Source: Actinomycetes bacterium
GTDB lineage: Bacteria; Actinomycetota; Acidimicrobiia; Acidimicrobiales; Microtrichaceae
Reading direction: 5' to 3'
Length of the DNA: 64,000 nt
Assembly: GCA_024222295.1 (NCBI GenBank)
Contig: JAAEPF010000021.1
Location: 32,672-96,671, forward strand
Shown here piece by piece: positions 44,004-52,800 of this stretch. The position numbers were made by a program, and so were the translations under genes. Under the pieces are notes generated by a model. The model was not told the DNA's origin. It saw only the letters and a list, made by a program, of their open reading frames with translations, and searched no databases. Position 1 is the stretch's first letter, and each line of letters opens with the position of its first letter.

Positions 44004-44597
44004 ATAGCTTCCAGAGCTGACGAGACCAGGATCAACGACAGGATCAGGGCCCGCGAGGTGCGCCTGATCGCCGCGGACGGCGAACAGCTGGGCATCCGTC
44101 CGCTGCCGGAGGCACTGTCGATGGCCCGGGCTGCCGACCTCGATCTCGTGGAGGTGGCCGCCCAGGCGAGTCCACCGGTCTGCAAGATCATGGACCATGC
44201 CAAGTTCCGCTACGAGGAGCAGCAGCGGGCCAAGGAATCCCGCAAGAAGGCGACCAACATCACGGTCAAGGAGATGAAGTACCGCCCCAAGATCTCCGGC
44301 GGCGACTTCGACACCAAGACCCGCAAGGTCGCCCAGTTCCTGGGCGAAGGCCACAAGGTCAAGGTCACGATCATGTTCCGGGGCCGCGAGATGCAGCACC
44401 CCGAACTCGGCCGCAGGATCCTGGACCGGGTCGCAGACGACGTCGAGCACCTCGGCAAGGTCGAGGTGGTCCCCAAGCAGGACGGCCGCAACATGGTCAT
44501 GGTGCTCGGTCCTGACAAGAAGGCCCAAGCCGAATACCGAAAGAAACTGGAGTCCGGCGAACTCGACGAAGACGATGAGCAGACCGGCACGGTCTGA
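44004..44597 (+). CDS. infC: translation initiation factor IF-3, AUA start
   Basis: IF-3 (197 residues) checks the initiation codon and keeps subunits apart. The N-terminal domain reads RINDRIRAREVRLIAADG and the C-terminal domain has KPKISGGDFDTK-like text, VKVTIMFRGREMQHPELG and an acidic tail. The frame is closed by TAG at 43992, and no ATG, GTG or TTG lies before the GTG at 44058. That GTG falls inside the conserved N-terminal domain. ATA at 44004 follows AGGAG by 6 bases and gives the full family N-terminus. A near-cognate start is known for infC (AUU in E. coli), where IF-3 uses it to repress itself. Confidence 0.9.
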   Translation: MASRADETRINDRIRAREVRLIAADGEQLGIRPLPEALSMARAADLDLVEVAAQASPPVCKIMDHAKFRYEEQQRAKESRKKATNITVKEMKYRPKISGGDFDTKTRKVAQFLGEGHKVKVTIMFRGREMQHPELGRRILDRVADDVEHLGKVEVVPKQDGRNMVMVLGPDKKAQAEYRKKLESGELDEDDEQTGTV

Positions 44598-44620
44598 CTC
44601 ACCGAGACGAGAGGTAGAAC

Positions 44621-44815
44621 ATGCCAAAGATGAAGACGCACTCCGGTGCGAAGAAGCGCTACAAGGTGACCGGCACGGGCAAGATCATGCGCCGCAGCGG
44701 AAACCGCAACCACATTCTGGAGAAGAAGTCCTCCAAGCGGAAGCGCCGCCTTGCCGGCGATTCCGAGATCACCGGCGGTCAGCGCGACACCGCGCGGCGC
44801 CAGCTCGGGATCTGA
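44621..44815 (+). CDS. rpmI: ribosomal protein bL35
   Basis: bL35 (64 residues) is a small basic protein of the large subunit. [20 protein letters not shown] and the [16 protein letters not shown] stretch are standard. GAGAGG precedes the ATG. It lies 23 bases after infC and belongs to the classic infC-rpmI-rplT operon. Confidence 0.97.
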   Translation: MPKMKTHSGAKKRYKVTGTGKIMRRSGNRNHILEKKSSKRKRRLAGDSEITGGQRDTARRQLGI

Positions 44816-44820
44816 ACCAC

Positions 44821-44891
44821 GCGGCGCACAGGCGCCGCCCTGCCGCCGGCGCACCCAGCACGATGTTGCTGGCGACGTCGGCACCCAGCAC
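44821..44891 (+). promoter_or_regulatory. structured rpmI-rplT spacer with direct repeats
   Basis: In the 106-base gap, GCGGCGC/GCGCCGC (44821-44838) form a hairpin. GCACCCAGCAC occurs twice exactly 30 bases apart (44851-44861 and 44881-44891). The first CCAGCA can pair with TGCTGG (44867-44872), and so could the second, giving two exclusive hairpins. Regulatory meaning is unknown. Confidence 0.35.
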
Positions 44892-44921
44892 TGCAAGACG
44901 AACGACGAAGGGAACGAACAG

Positions 44922-45296
44922 ATGGCACGCGTGAAGCGCAGCGTCCACGCAAAGAAGAAGCGCCGCGAGGTACTCGACAAGGCCTCCGGCTACTACGGCA
45001 ACCGCTCCAGGAGCTTCCGCTCGGCCAACGAGGCCGTCATGCACGCCGGCAACTACGCATTCCGCGACAGGCGAGCCCGCAAGGGTGAGATGCGCCGGCT
45101 GTGGATCCAGCGGATCAACGCAGCCGCCCGTACCCACGGCATGAGCTACAGCCGCATGATCAGTGGACTCAAGACCGCTGGTGTCGAGGTGGATCGCAAG
45201 GTGCTGGCCGACCTGGCTGTCACCGACGACACGGCCTTTGCCGCCCTCGTCGAGGTTGCCCGCGCCGCAGGCGGCTCCGAGAAGGCTGCCAGCTGA
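44922..45296 (+). CDS. rplT: ribosomal protein bL20
   Basis: bL20 (124 residues) is an early-assembly protein of the 50S subunit. [18 protein letters not shown] and [18 protein letters not shown] form the basic N-terminal extension, and [20 protein letters not shown] the globular part. The ATG has AAGGGA about 9 bases upstream. The stop overlaps the CTG start proposed for the next gene. Confidence 0.97.
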   Translation: MARVKRSVHAKKKRREVLDKASGYYGNRSRSFRSANEAVMHAGNYAFRDRRARKGEMRRLWIQRINAAARTHGMSYSRMISGLKTAGVEVDRKVLADLAVTDDTAFAALVEVARAAGGSEKAAS

Positions 45297-46111
45297 ACGC
45301 ACTGCGGCCATCGGCCCAAGCCCTGCAGAGACTGCGGCGCCTCTCGAGGCGCCGCAGTTCGCGTCGCAGCGAGGGCTGCTACCTGCTCGACGGCCCCGTT
45401 CTCGTGGCCGAGGCCCTCGACGCCGGCGTCGGAATCGACGGGGTCTACGCGGAGCCCGGCGCGGACGAGGCCCTGTTGCGCCGCTGCACGGAGGCCGGCC
45501 TGGAGGTCGTGCCAGTCGCCGAGGGAGCGCTGCGCAAGGTACTCGACCTCGTCAGCCCACAGGCGATCGTGGCGGTGGTGCGCCAGGCGCCCGCCACGCT
45601 TGCGGCGGTGTTGGCGGACTCGCTCGAGCGTCGGTGCCCGGTCATCGTGCTCGTGGGGCTCCAGGACCCGGGCAATGCGGGCACGTTGATCAGGGTGGCC
45701 GAGGCCAGTGGTTGCGCTGGGGTCGTGCTCACGGAGGGCTGTGTGGACGTCTGGAACCCCAAGGTCGTCCGGGCTTCGGCAGGGTCCGTGCTGCGCGTTC
45801 CGGTGGTCGAGGGAGCGGAGGTCCCGGGTTTGCTGGAGGCCGTGCGGTCCGCAGGCCTGAGCACCGCCGGCACCGTGGTCGCCGACGGGTTGCCGCCCGA
45901 GTCCCAGGACCTGGCCGGTGCGGTCGCGGTGCTCGTGGGCTCCGAGGCCCACGGGTTGTCCGACTATGTGCAGTCGGCGATCGACGTGCGCCTCATGATC
46001 CCCATGGAGGGAGAGGTCGAATCGCTCAACGCTGCAGTTGCCGGCTCCCTGGTGGCCTTCGAGGCCGCACGCCAGCGTCGCGTCGGCGGTGGGGATCAGG
46101 CAATCAACTGA
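45293..46111 (+). CDS. TrmH-family 23S rRNA methyltransferase (TsnR-like), CTG start
   Basis: A 272-residue SpoU/TrmH methyltransferase like mycobacterial TsnR, which also follows rplT. The N-terminal domain has the family stretch [14 protein letters not shown]. The knot domain has [32 protein letters not shown] and [19 protein letters not shown]. No ATG, GTG or TTG is available before the domain. CTG at 45293 overlaps the rplT stop (CTGA) and has GAGAAGG seven bases upstream; the next conventional start, GTG at 45404, would remove the conserved N-terminal strand. I therefore propose CTG initiation. The product would be a 2'-O-methyltransferase. Confidence 0.85.
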   Translation: MNALRPSAQALQRLRRLSRRRSSRRSEGCYLLDGPVLVAEALDAGVGIDGVYAEPGADEALLRRCTEAGLEVVPVAEGALRKVLDLVSPQAIVAVVRQAPATLAAVLADSLERRCPVIVLVGLQDPGNAGTLIRVAEASGCAGVVLTEGCVDVWNPKVVRASAGSVLRVPVVEGAEVPGLLEAVRSAGLSTAGTVVADGLPPESQDLAGAVAVLVGSEAHGLSDYVQSAIDVRLMIPMEGEVESLNAAVAGSLVAFEAARQRRVGGGDQAIN

Positions 46112-46168
46112 GGCCGACGCACGACGATCGGGCAGAATGGCTCGACGAACACCTGGACCGGGCAAGAG

Positions 46169-47230
46169 ATGAGCGATCAGGACGAAGCAACGGACAACGC
46201 GACGGCCACGGAGGCGGCCACCGTGGCCAGCGATGGCCTCGCTGCCGTGGCAGCGGCGGTGGACCTCGGTGAGTTGGCGTCTCTGGACTCCGAGCTGCTG
46301 GGCAAGAAGTCGCGCCTGTCGACGCTGAAGGCTGGCCTCAAGGACGCCACGCCAGACGAGCGCAAGGTGATCGGGCGGGCGCTCAACGAGGCCCGCAAGT
46401 CCCTCGAGTCGGCAATCGCCGGGCGTCGTTCCGAGTTGGCCGACGCGGCCCGCATGGAGAAGCTGCGAGGGGAGCACCTCGACCTGACCGAATCGCTCGG
46501 AAGGGCTGCTCCCGGGCACCTGCACCCGATCACCCAGACATGGCAGCGCCTCGAGGACGTCTTCGTGGGCATGGGCTTCACGGTCGAGGACGGCCCAGAG
46601 ATCGAGACCGACTGGTTCAACTTCGAGGCGCTCAACCTGCCAAGGGCACACCCCGCACGGTCGTTGTGGGACACGCTCTACGTGGACACCTCCGAGGCCG
46701 ACGCGGTCGGCGATGACCAGGTGGTGCTGCGCACCCACACGTCACCGGTACAGGTGCGCACAATGCTGCGGGCCGCACGAGATGGGGACGGCCCGCCGAT
46801 CTACGTGGTCTGCCCGGGTCGCGTGTACCGGCGCGACACCGCCGATGCCACCCACCTTCCGGTCTTCCACCAGATCGAGGGGTTGGTGGTCGACCGTGGG
46901 ATCTCGCTCGGTGACCTCGCCGGCACGATCGAGGAGTTCACCCACGCCTACTTCGGTGAGTCGCTCACCAGCCGCCTGCGCCCCTCCTACTTCCCGTTCA
47001 CCGAGCCATCGGCCGAGGTCGACATCTCCCAGCCGGACGGTTCGTGGCTGGAGGTGGGTGGCTGCGGGATGGTGCATCCCAACGTGCTTCGCTACTGCGG
47101 GCTCGACCCCGAGGAGTGGTCGGGTTTCGCGTTCGGCTTCGGCATCGACCGGTTGGCCTTCATACGCCACGGGATCTCCGATCTGCGTGACCTGGTGACA
47201 AACGACATGCGATTCCTGGAGCAGTTCTGA
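46169..47230 (+). CDS. pheS: phenylalanyl-tRNA synthetase alpha subunit
   Basis: The PheRS alpha subunit (353 residues) is the catalytic subunit of the heterotetramer. An N-terminal coiled-coil arm (LDSELLGKKSRLSTLKAGLK) is followed by the class II core with GHLHPITQTWQRLEDVFVGM, FNFEALNLPRAHPARSLWDT, LRTHTSPVQVRTM and GFAFGFGIDRLAFIRHGI (motif 3). The ATG at 46169 follows a short purine-rich stretch. Its stop overlaps the pheT ATG by one base. Confidence 0.97.
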   Translation: MSDQDEATDNATATEAATVASDGLAAVAAAVDLGELASLDSELLGKKSRLSTLKAGLKDATPDERKVIGRALNEARKSLESAIAGRRSELADAARMEKLRGEHLDLTESLGRAAPGHLHPITQTWQRLEDVFVGMGFTVEDGPEIETDWFNFEALNLPRAHPARSLWDTLYVDTSEADAVGDDQVVLRTHTSPVQVRTMLRAARDGDGPPIYVVCPGRVYRRDTADATHLPVFHQIEGLVVDRGISLGDLAGTIEEFTHAYFGESLTSRLRPSYFPFTEPSAEVDISQPDGSWLEVGGCGMVHPNVLRYCGLDPEEWSGFAFGFGIDRLAFIRHGISDLRDLVTNDMRFLEQF

Positions 47231-49617
47231 TGAGGGTGCCGCTTTCGTGGCTGCAGGAGTTCGTGCCGGTCGAGGTCGGTGCCGAGGAGCTTTCGGAGAC
47301 GTTCGCCGACCTCGGCTTCGAGGTGGACGGGGTCGAGCACGTCGGTGAGGGCCTCGACGGAATCGTGGTCGCCCGCGTGCTCGAGACTGCGCCGCATCCC
47401 GACGCCGACCGGATCCAGCTGGTGCAGGTGGACCGTGGCGACGGCGAGGCGCTGCAGGTCTGCTGTGGTGCGTTCAACATGTCGGCGGGCGACCTCGTGC
47501 CTCTCGCCACCGTGGGCACGACGATGCCCAACGGCATGGAGATCGCCGCCCGCAAGATGCGGGGCGAGATGAGCAACGGGATGCTCTGCTCGGCCTCGGA
47601 GATCGGTCTGGGCGATGACCAGTCGGGGATCCTGGTGCTCGACGCCGCCCTGGAGCTCGGCACACCCGTACAGGACGCGTTGGGCATCTCGGCCGATGTG
47701 GTGTTCGACCTCGACGTGCTGCCCAACCGCCCGGACGCGCTGAGCATCCTGGGTGTGGCCCGTGACCTCGCCGCCCGCCTCGACCTGCCGCTCACGGTTC
47801 CAGATCCGCAGGTGCCGGAGCAGGGGCCCGATGCCGCAGGCATGGCCGATGTGGAGATCGTCGATCCCACCTTGTGCGGACGATTCGTGGTCCGTGTGCT
47901 GTCTGGAGTGACGACGCAGGACTCGCCCGCCTGGATGGCCCAGCGCCTGCTGGCAGCGGGCATGCGCCCGATCAACGGCGTGGTCGACGTGTCCAACTAC
48001 GTGATGCTCGAGCTCGGCCAGCCGAACCACACCTACGACCTCGCGAAGGTTGCCGGTGCCCGCCTCGGCGTGCGGCGGGCCAGGCCGGGAGAGCAGATCG
48101 AGACCCTGGATGGCGTCGAGCGAACCCTCGAGGAGGCCGACGGTGTGATCGTCGACGGCGACGACGTGCCCGTGGGCATCGCCGGCGTCATGGGTGGCGC
48201 CTCCACCGAGATCTCTGCTGACACCACCGATGTGCTGCTGGAGATGGCCTGGTGGGACCCGATGGCGATCGCGGCCACGAGTGCCCGGCACAACCTGCAC
48301 TCCGAGGCCTCGCTGCGCTTCAAGCGCGGGGCCGATCCCGAGGTGGCCGAGATGGCTGCGCGTCGGTTCGCGCAACTGCTGGCCGATGTGTGCGGCGCCA
48401 CCCTTCACCCGGGCGTGGTGGACGAGCGGGGCGACCTGCCGTCGGGTGACCCGGTGGTGGTGCGGCCGGACCGCGTCAACCTGATCCTCGGCACGGACCT
48501 GTCCGTTGGCGAGATCACCGAGTTGATCGAGCCGATCGGCTTCGTAGCGTCCGAGCTCGACGGGCAGTTGTCGGTAGCCATTCCCTCCTGGCGGATCGAC
48601 TCCACCTCGGAGATCGACGTGATCGAGGAGGTCGGCCGCATGTACGGCCTGTCGCGGATCGCGAAGACCGTGCCGACTTCACCCAAGGGTGGCCACCTGT
48701 CCGAGCCTCAGCGACGCAGGCGTGCAATCCGCTCGGCCTTCGTGGGTGCGGGCCTGTCCGAGGCCATGCCGATGCCGTTCCTCGCTCCAGGCGACCTGGA
48801 GCGCTGCGGGCTGGACCCCGGCGGGCTCAAGCTGGCCAATCCGCTCGCCGCCGAGGAGTCCGTGCTGCGCACTTCGCCACGGCCCGGGCTGCTGTCGTCT
48901 GTCGCCTACAACGCAGCGAGGCGCACGACGGGTGTCCGCCTTTTCGAGATCGGGCGGCTGTTCGGCCCCGGCGAACTGGTGGTCGACGTGGAGCGTTCCG
49001 CGGGCCTCGGCCGGGTGTTGGCCGGCGAGCGCGAGTTCGCGGCTGCAGTGCTGGCCGGAGCGGAGGCTTCTGAAGCCGTCGAGTTGCTGGAGCTCGTGCT
49101 GGATGCAGCGGGTGCGGGCCCGGTGGTGCTGCGCGCCGAGGAGTTGGCGGGCATGCATCCGGGCAGGGGGGCGGTGGTCGAGGTTGCCGGCGTCGACATC
49201 GGCGCGGTCGGCGAGATCGACCCGGCAGTGGCCGAGGCGTGTGGCATCGACGAGCGGGTTGCGCTCGTCGAGCTCGACCTGGACCACCTGCTGGCCATGC
49301 CGGAGTCGGTCACCACTGCACAGCCCGTGAGCCGGTTCCCGTCGAGTGACGTGGACTTCGCGTTCGTGGTCGACGAGGTGGTGCCGGCGGCCTCGGTGGC
49401 AACCACGATCCGAGCAACCGGGGGCGACCTGGTCTCCGATGTCGAGCTGTTCGACGTGTTCCGCGCGGATTCGCTGGGCGAGGGCCGCCGTTCGCTCGCC
49501 TACCGGGTGCGCTTCTGTGCAGTGGACCGAACGCTGACCGACTCAGAAGTGGGTGAGCTGCGGTCGTCGATCATCGACGCGGTGGAGCAGACCCACGCCG
49601 CGTCGCTGAGGGAGTAG
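47230..49617 (+). CDS. pheT: phenylalanyl-tRNA synthetase beta subunit
   Basis: The PheRS beta subunit (795 residues) carries the tRNA-binding and editing functions. The domains follow the usual order. An EMAP-like domain comes first (VVARVLETAPHPDADRIQLV), then B3/B4 editing (INGVVDVSNYVMLELGQPNH), B5 (VRPDRVNLILGTDLS) and the synthetase-like core (MPMPFLAPGDLERCGLD). A C-terminal FDX-ACB anticodon-binding domain ends the chain (RFPSSDVDFAFVVDEVVPAA). All are complete. Confidence 0.97.
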   Translation: MRVPLSWLQEFVPVEVGAEELSETFADLGFEVDGVEHVGEGLDGIVVARVLETAPHPDADRIQLVQVDRGDGEALQVCCGAFNMSAGDLVPLATVGTTMPNGMEIAARKMRGEMSNGMLCSASEIGLGDDQSGILVLDAALELGTPVQDALGISADVVFDLDVLPNRPDALSILGVARDLAARLDLPLTVPDPQVPEQGPDAAGMADVEIVDPTLCGRFVVRVLSGVTTQDSPAWMAQRLLAAGMRPINGVVDVSNYVMLELGQPNHTYDLAKVAGARLGVRRARPGEQIETLDGVERTLEEADGVIVDGDDVPVGIAGVMGGASTEISADTTDVLLEMAWWDPMAIAATSARHNLHSEASLRFKRGADPEVAEMAARRFAQLLADVCGATLHPGVVDERGDLPSGDPVVVRPDRVNLILGTDLSVGEITELIEPIGFVASELDGQLSVAIPSWRIDSTSEIDVIEEVGRMYGLSRIAKTVPTSPKGGHLSEPQRRRRAIRSAFVGAGLSEAMPMPFLAPGDLERCGLDPGGLKLANPLAAEESVLRTSPRPGLLSSVAYNAARRTTGVRLFEIGRLFGPGELVVDVERSAGLGRVLAGEREFAAAVLAGAEASEAVELLELVLDAAGAGPVVLRAEELAGMHPGRGAVVEVAGVDIGAVGEIDPAVAEACGIDERVALVELDLDHLLAMPESVTTAQPVSRFPSSDVDFAFVVDEVVPAASVATTIRATGGDLVSDVELFDVFRADSLGEGRRSLAYRVRFCAVDRTLTDSEVGELRSSIIDAVEQTHAASLRE

Positions 49618-49649
49618 GACCACCGGCCCGGCGGGCTCCGGGGCATGTC

Positions 49650-49693
49650 TTGGGCGGAATGCATGAGTATGCGCTACAGTGCATGCCCATGAC
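49650..49693 (+). promoter_or_regulatory. arginine operon promoter with tandem ARG boxes
   Basis: TTGGGC (49650-49655) and TACAGT (49675-49680), 19 bases apart, form a plausible promoter 8 bases from the ATG at 49689. Two ArgR-type boxes, TGCAT-GAGT-ATGCG (49660-49673) and TGCAT-GCCC-ATGAC (49680-49693), are centred 20 bases apart, one across the spacer and one across the start codon. ArgR is encoded downstream in the same operon, so autoregulated repression by arginine is expected. Confidence 0.65.
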
Positions 49694-50708
49694 CGCGATC
49701 GGAATCATAGGAGCATCGGGCTACACCGGGGCCGAGCTGCTGCGCCTGTGCGCGGGTCATCCCGACCTCGAGGTGGTGTTCGCCACCGGTGACTCCCAGG
49801 CCGGCACCGAGATCGCTGCGCTCTACCCGAGCCTTGCCGCCGCGTATCCGGGTCGGCAGTTCGACCAGTGGGACCCCGCCCTGCTCGGGCAGGTCCAGGC
49901 GGTGTTCCTCGGATTGCCCCACGGCGCGTCACAGGCCCTCATGCCCACCGTGTTGGAGGCGGGCGTGAAGGTCGTCGACCTCGGGGCCGATTTCCGGCTC
50001 GCCGACCCGGCCGCCTACGAGCAGTGGTACGGCGAGGCGCACACATGCCCCGAACTGCTTGGCCGCTTTGCCTACGGGCTGGCGGAACTCAACCGCTCCG
50101 ACATCGTGGCGGCGGACGCCGTCGCCAATCCCGGGTGCTACCCGACAGCTGCCAGCCTCGCCATGGCCCCCCTGGTCCGCGCCGGGCTGGTCGAGACCGC
50201 AGGCATCGTGGTCAACGCCGTGTCGGGCGTGTCGGGCGCGGGTCGGCCCCCGAAGCCCAACACCACGTTCTGTGCCGTTGACGAGGATGTGAGCGCCTAC
50301 GGCCTGCTCAGCCACCGTCACACCGCCGAGATGGACATGAACCTCGACGCCACGGTGCTGTTCACGCCACACCTGGTGCCGATGAACAGGGGCATCCTGG
50401 CCACATGCACCGCCCGTCCTGCGACGGGTGGAATCGAAACCGACACGGTCATGGGCGCGATAGCCGACTTCTATGCCGACGAGCCATTCGTGGTCGTCTC
50501 CGACCGGTCGCCGTCGACCAAGGCCACGCTCGGCACCAACGCCGTGCACCTGACCGCCCGCTATGACGAGCGGACCTCCACGGTGCTCGCCATCGGCGCA
50601 ATCGACAACCTTGGCAAGGGCGCCTCGTCGGCCGCGGTTCAGAACATGAACCTGCTGCTGGGCCTCGACGAGTCCACCGGCCTCACAACAGCAGGGCTGT
50701 ACCCATGA
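49689..50708 (+). CDS. argC: N-acetyl-gamma-glutamyl-phosphate reductase
   Basis: ArgC (339 residues) is the NADPH-dependent reductase of the third arginine step. It shows the dinucleotide motif IGIIGASGYTGAELLRL, DLGADFRLADPAAYEQWY, the catalytic Cys in VANPGCYPTAASLA, and SGVSGAGRPP and HLVPMNRGILAT segments. The ATG at 49689 is taken as start (8 bases after the -10); an ATG at 49683 is almost equally possible. argB overlaps its stop directly. argJ, which normally stands between argC and argB in actinobacteria, is missing. Confidence 0.95.
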   Translation: MTAIGIIGASGYTGAELLRLCAGHPDLEVVFATGDSQAGTEIAALYPSLAAAYPGRQFDQWDPALLGQVQAVFLGLPHGASQALMPTVLEAGVKVVDLGADFRLADPAAYEQWYGEAHTCPELLGRFAYGLAELNRSDIVAADAVANPGCYPTAASLAMAPLVRAGLVETAGIVVNAVSGVSGAGRPPKPNTTFCAVDEDVSAYGLLSHRHTAEMDMNLDATVLFTPHLVPMNRGILATCTARPATGGIETDTVMGAIADFYADEPFVVVSDRSPSTKATLGTNAVHLTARYDERTSTVLAIGAIDNLGKGASSAAVQNMNLLLGLDESTGLTTAGLYP

Positions 50709-51625
50709 GCGCGCCAGGCAGTTCCGAACACGTCGATCCCCGCAAGGATCCGGCAGTGGCGGTCGACGTGCTGCTGCAGGCACTGCCGTACATCGAGCGG
50801 TTCAGGGGCTCGGTGGTCGTCGTGAAGTTCGGCGGCAACGCCATGACCAGCCCCGACCTGTTCGACAGCTTCGCCTCCGACATCGTGTGGATGCACCGCG
50901 TCGGCATGCGGCCCGTCGTGGTGCATGGCGGCGGCCCGCAGATCGGCGAGTGGATGCAACGCCTCGGGCGCGAGTCCACCTTCGTGGAGGGTCGCCGCGT
51001 AACCGACGCGGAGACGCTGGAAGTCGCCCAGATGGTGCTGATCGGCAAGGTCAACTCCGACATCGTCACTGCGCTCAACGCCAACGGCCCGGTGGCCGTG
51101 GGTCTGTCGGGGACCGACGCGTCGATGCTCAAGGCCGAGGCGCATGACCCCGAACTCGGCTACGTGGGTGCGGTCACCGAGGTGCACCCCGCTCTGATCG
51201 AGCGCACGCTCTCGATGGACCTGGTACCGGTGCTTGCCACCATCGGAGTCGATGACGAGGGCCAGACCTACAACATCAACGCGGATGACGCCGCCACGGC
51301 CGTGGCGCGCACGCTGGGCGCCGAGAAGCTGATGTTCCTCACCGACGTGCCGGGCCTGCTGGCCGACGCCGACGATCCCGACTCGCTGGTGCCCAGGGTG
51401 GACCCCGACGGGATCCGGGCGATGGTGTCGGACGGGTCGATCTCGGAGGGGATGGTCCCGAAGATGGCTGGCTGTGCCGAAGCTGTCGAGTCCGGTGTCG
51501 GTTCCGTGCACCTGATCGACGGCAGGCTGCCACACGTGTTGCTGCTCGAGCTGTTCACAGACGCCGGCGTGGGCACAATGGTCGAGCGGGCGGCACAGGA
51601 CGGTGGGGAGGTGCAGCGGCCATGA
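50705..51625 (+). CDS. argB: acetylglutamate kinase
   Basis: N-Acetylglutamate kinase (306 residues) is the usual arginine-inhibited control enzyme. The amino-acid-kinase fold shows VVVKFGGNAMTSPDLFDSF, the VVVHGGGPQIGEWM glycine loop, RVTDAETLEVAQMVL, and the nucleotide-site NINADDAATAVARTLGAEKL. A short N-terminal helix region before the fold fits the arginine-sensitive hexameric type, though this is not proved. It starts with ATG, overlapping the argC stop. Confidence 0.96.
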   Translation: MSAPGSSEHVDPRKDPAVAVDVLLQALPYIERFRGSVVVVKFGGNAMTSPDLFDSFASDIVWMHRVGMRPVVVHGGGPQIGEWMQRLGRESTFVEGRRVTDAETLEVAQMVLIGKVNSDIVTALNANGPVAVGLSGTDASMLKAEAHDPELGYVGAVTEVHPALIERTLSMDLVPVLATIGVDDEGQTYNINADDAATAVARTLGAEKLMFLTDVPGLLADADDPDSLVPRVDPDGIRAMVSDGSISEGMVPKMAGCAEAVESGVGSVHLIDGRLPHVLLLELFTDAGVGTMVERAAQDGGEVQRP

Positions 51626-52800
51626 CCAGCCACCTGATGCCGACCTACCCGGAGCCGCAGGTCACGTTCGTGCGCGGCGAGGGCAGCCACCTCTTCGACG
51701 ATGCAGGCAACGAGTACCTCGACCTGCTCAGCGGCCTTGCGGTGACTTCGCTCGGCCACGCCCATCCGGCGGTGGCCGAGGCCCTCTCGACGCAGGCACG
51801 CAAGCTGCTGCATGTGTCCAATCTCTACGGCACCGAGCACAACGAGGTCGTGGCCGCCACGCTCGACCGTCTGCTGGGCGGCGACGGGCAGGTCTTCTTC
51901 TCGAATTCGGGCGCCGAGGCCAATGAGGCTGCCATCAAGTTGGCCCGGCGATTCGGAGGACGGGGCCGCCATGTGGTCCTGAGCGCATTCGGCAGCTTCC
52001 ACGGCCGCACGCTGGCCACCCTGCACGCCACCGGGCAGCCGGCCAAGCACGAGACCTTCCAGCCGCTGCCGGAGGGTTTCCGGCATGCGGCCTGGATGGA
52101 CAGCGCGGACCTGGAGCGTCAGCTCGACGACACGGTCGCCGCGGTGCTGCTCGAAGCCGTGCAGGGTGAAGGCGGGGTCAACCCGGCCTCAGCGGAGTAC
52201 CTGCACGAGGTGCGGGCCCTGTGCGATGAACGCGGGGTGTTGCTCATGTTCGACGAGGTCCAGACGGGCCTTGGTCGATGCGGGGCGTGGTTCGCCCACC
52301 AGCGCAGCGGGGTGAAGCCCGACGTGGTCACGATGGCCAAGGCGCTCGGCAACGGCGTGCCGATCGGTGCCTGCTGGGCGAGGCGGGACGTGGCGGGTGT
52401 GTTCGAGCCCGGCGACCACGCCACCACCTTCGGCGGCCAGCCGCTGGCCGCATCAGCTGCGCGGGCGGTGCTTGACGTGATGGAGGCAGAGGACGTGCCG
52501 ACGCGTGCGGAGCGTGCCGGTGGCCGCATCACCGATGCGCTCACCGGTTCACCCGGCGTTGCAGCGGTGCGTGGTGCGGGGCTGTTGCTGGCGGTTGAGC
52601 TCGACCTGCCCGAGGGGCGGCTGGCGGGCGACGTTGCCGCCGATCTGCTCGCCGGCAAGCACGGCACACGGGTCGTGGTCAACGCGGTCACGCCCACGGC
52701 GCTGCGGCTCGCCCCCAGCCTGCTGATCAGCGACGACGAGATCGATGCAGGGGTTGGCGCCATCTGCAGTGCCGCCGCTACTGGCGGGAAGGCGGCCTGA
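51622..52800 (+). CDS. argD: acetylornithine aminotransferase
   Basis: A PLP-dependent class III aminotransferase (392 residues) that converts acetylglutamate semialdehyde to acetylornithine. It shows GLAVTSLGHAHPAVAEAL, SNSGAEANEAAIKLAR, the LMFDEVQTGLGRCG Asp that binds the PLP ring, and the Schiff-base lysine in TMAKALGNGVPIGACW. A GDHATTFGGQPLA stretch confirms the subgroup. It starts with ATG, coupled to argB, and ends with TGATG into argR. Confidence 0.95.
   Translation: MTSHLMPTYPEPQVTFVRGEGSHLFDDAGNEYLDLLSGLAVTSLGHAHPAVAEALSTQARKLLHVSNLYGTEHNEVVAATLDRLLGGDGQVFFSNSGAEANEAAIKLARRFGGRGRHVVLSAFGSFHGRTLATLHATGQPAKHETFQPLPEGFRHAAWMDSADLERQLDDTVAAVLLEAVQGEGGVNPASAEYLHEVRALCDERGVLLMFDEVQTGLGRCGAWFAHQRSGVKPDVVTMAKALGNGVPIGACWARRDVAGVFEPGDHATTFGGQPLAASAARAVLDVMEAEDVPTRAERAGGRITDALTGSPGVAAVRGAGLLLAVELDLPEGRLAGDVAADLLAGKHGTRVVVNAVTPTALRLAPSLLISDDEIDAGVGAICSAAATGGKAA

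Noticed and set aside
44058..44597. infC starting at GTG 44058
   Set aside because: It would delete the conserved start of the N-terminal domain (RINDRIRARE) and lacks a ribosome binding site; ATA 44004 has one.
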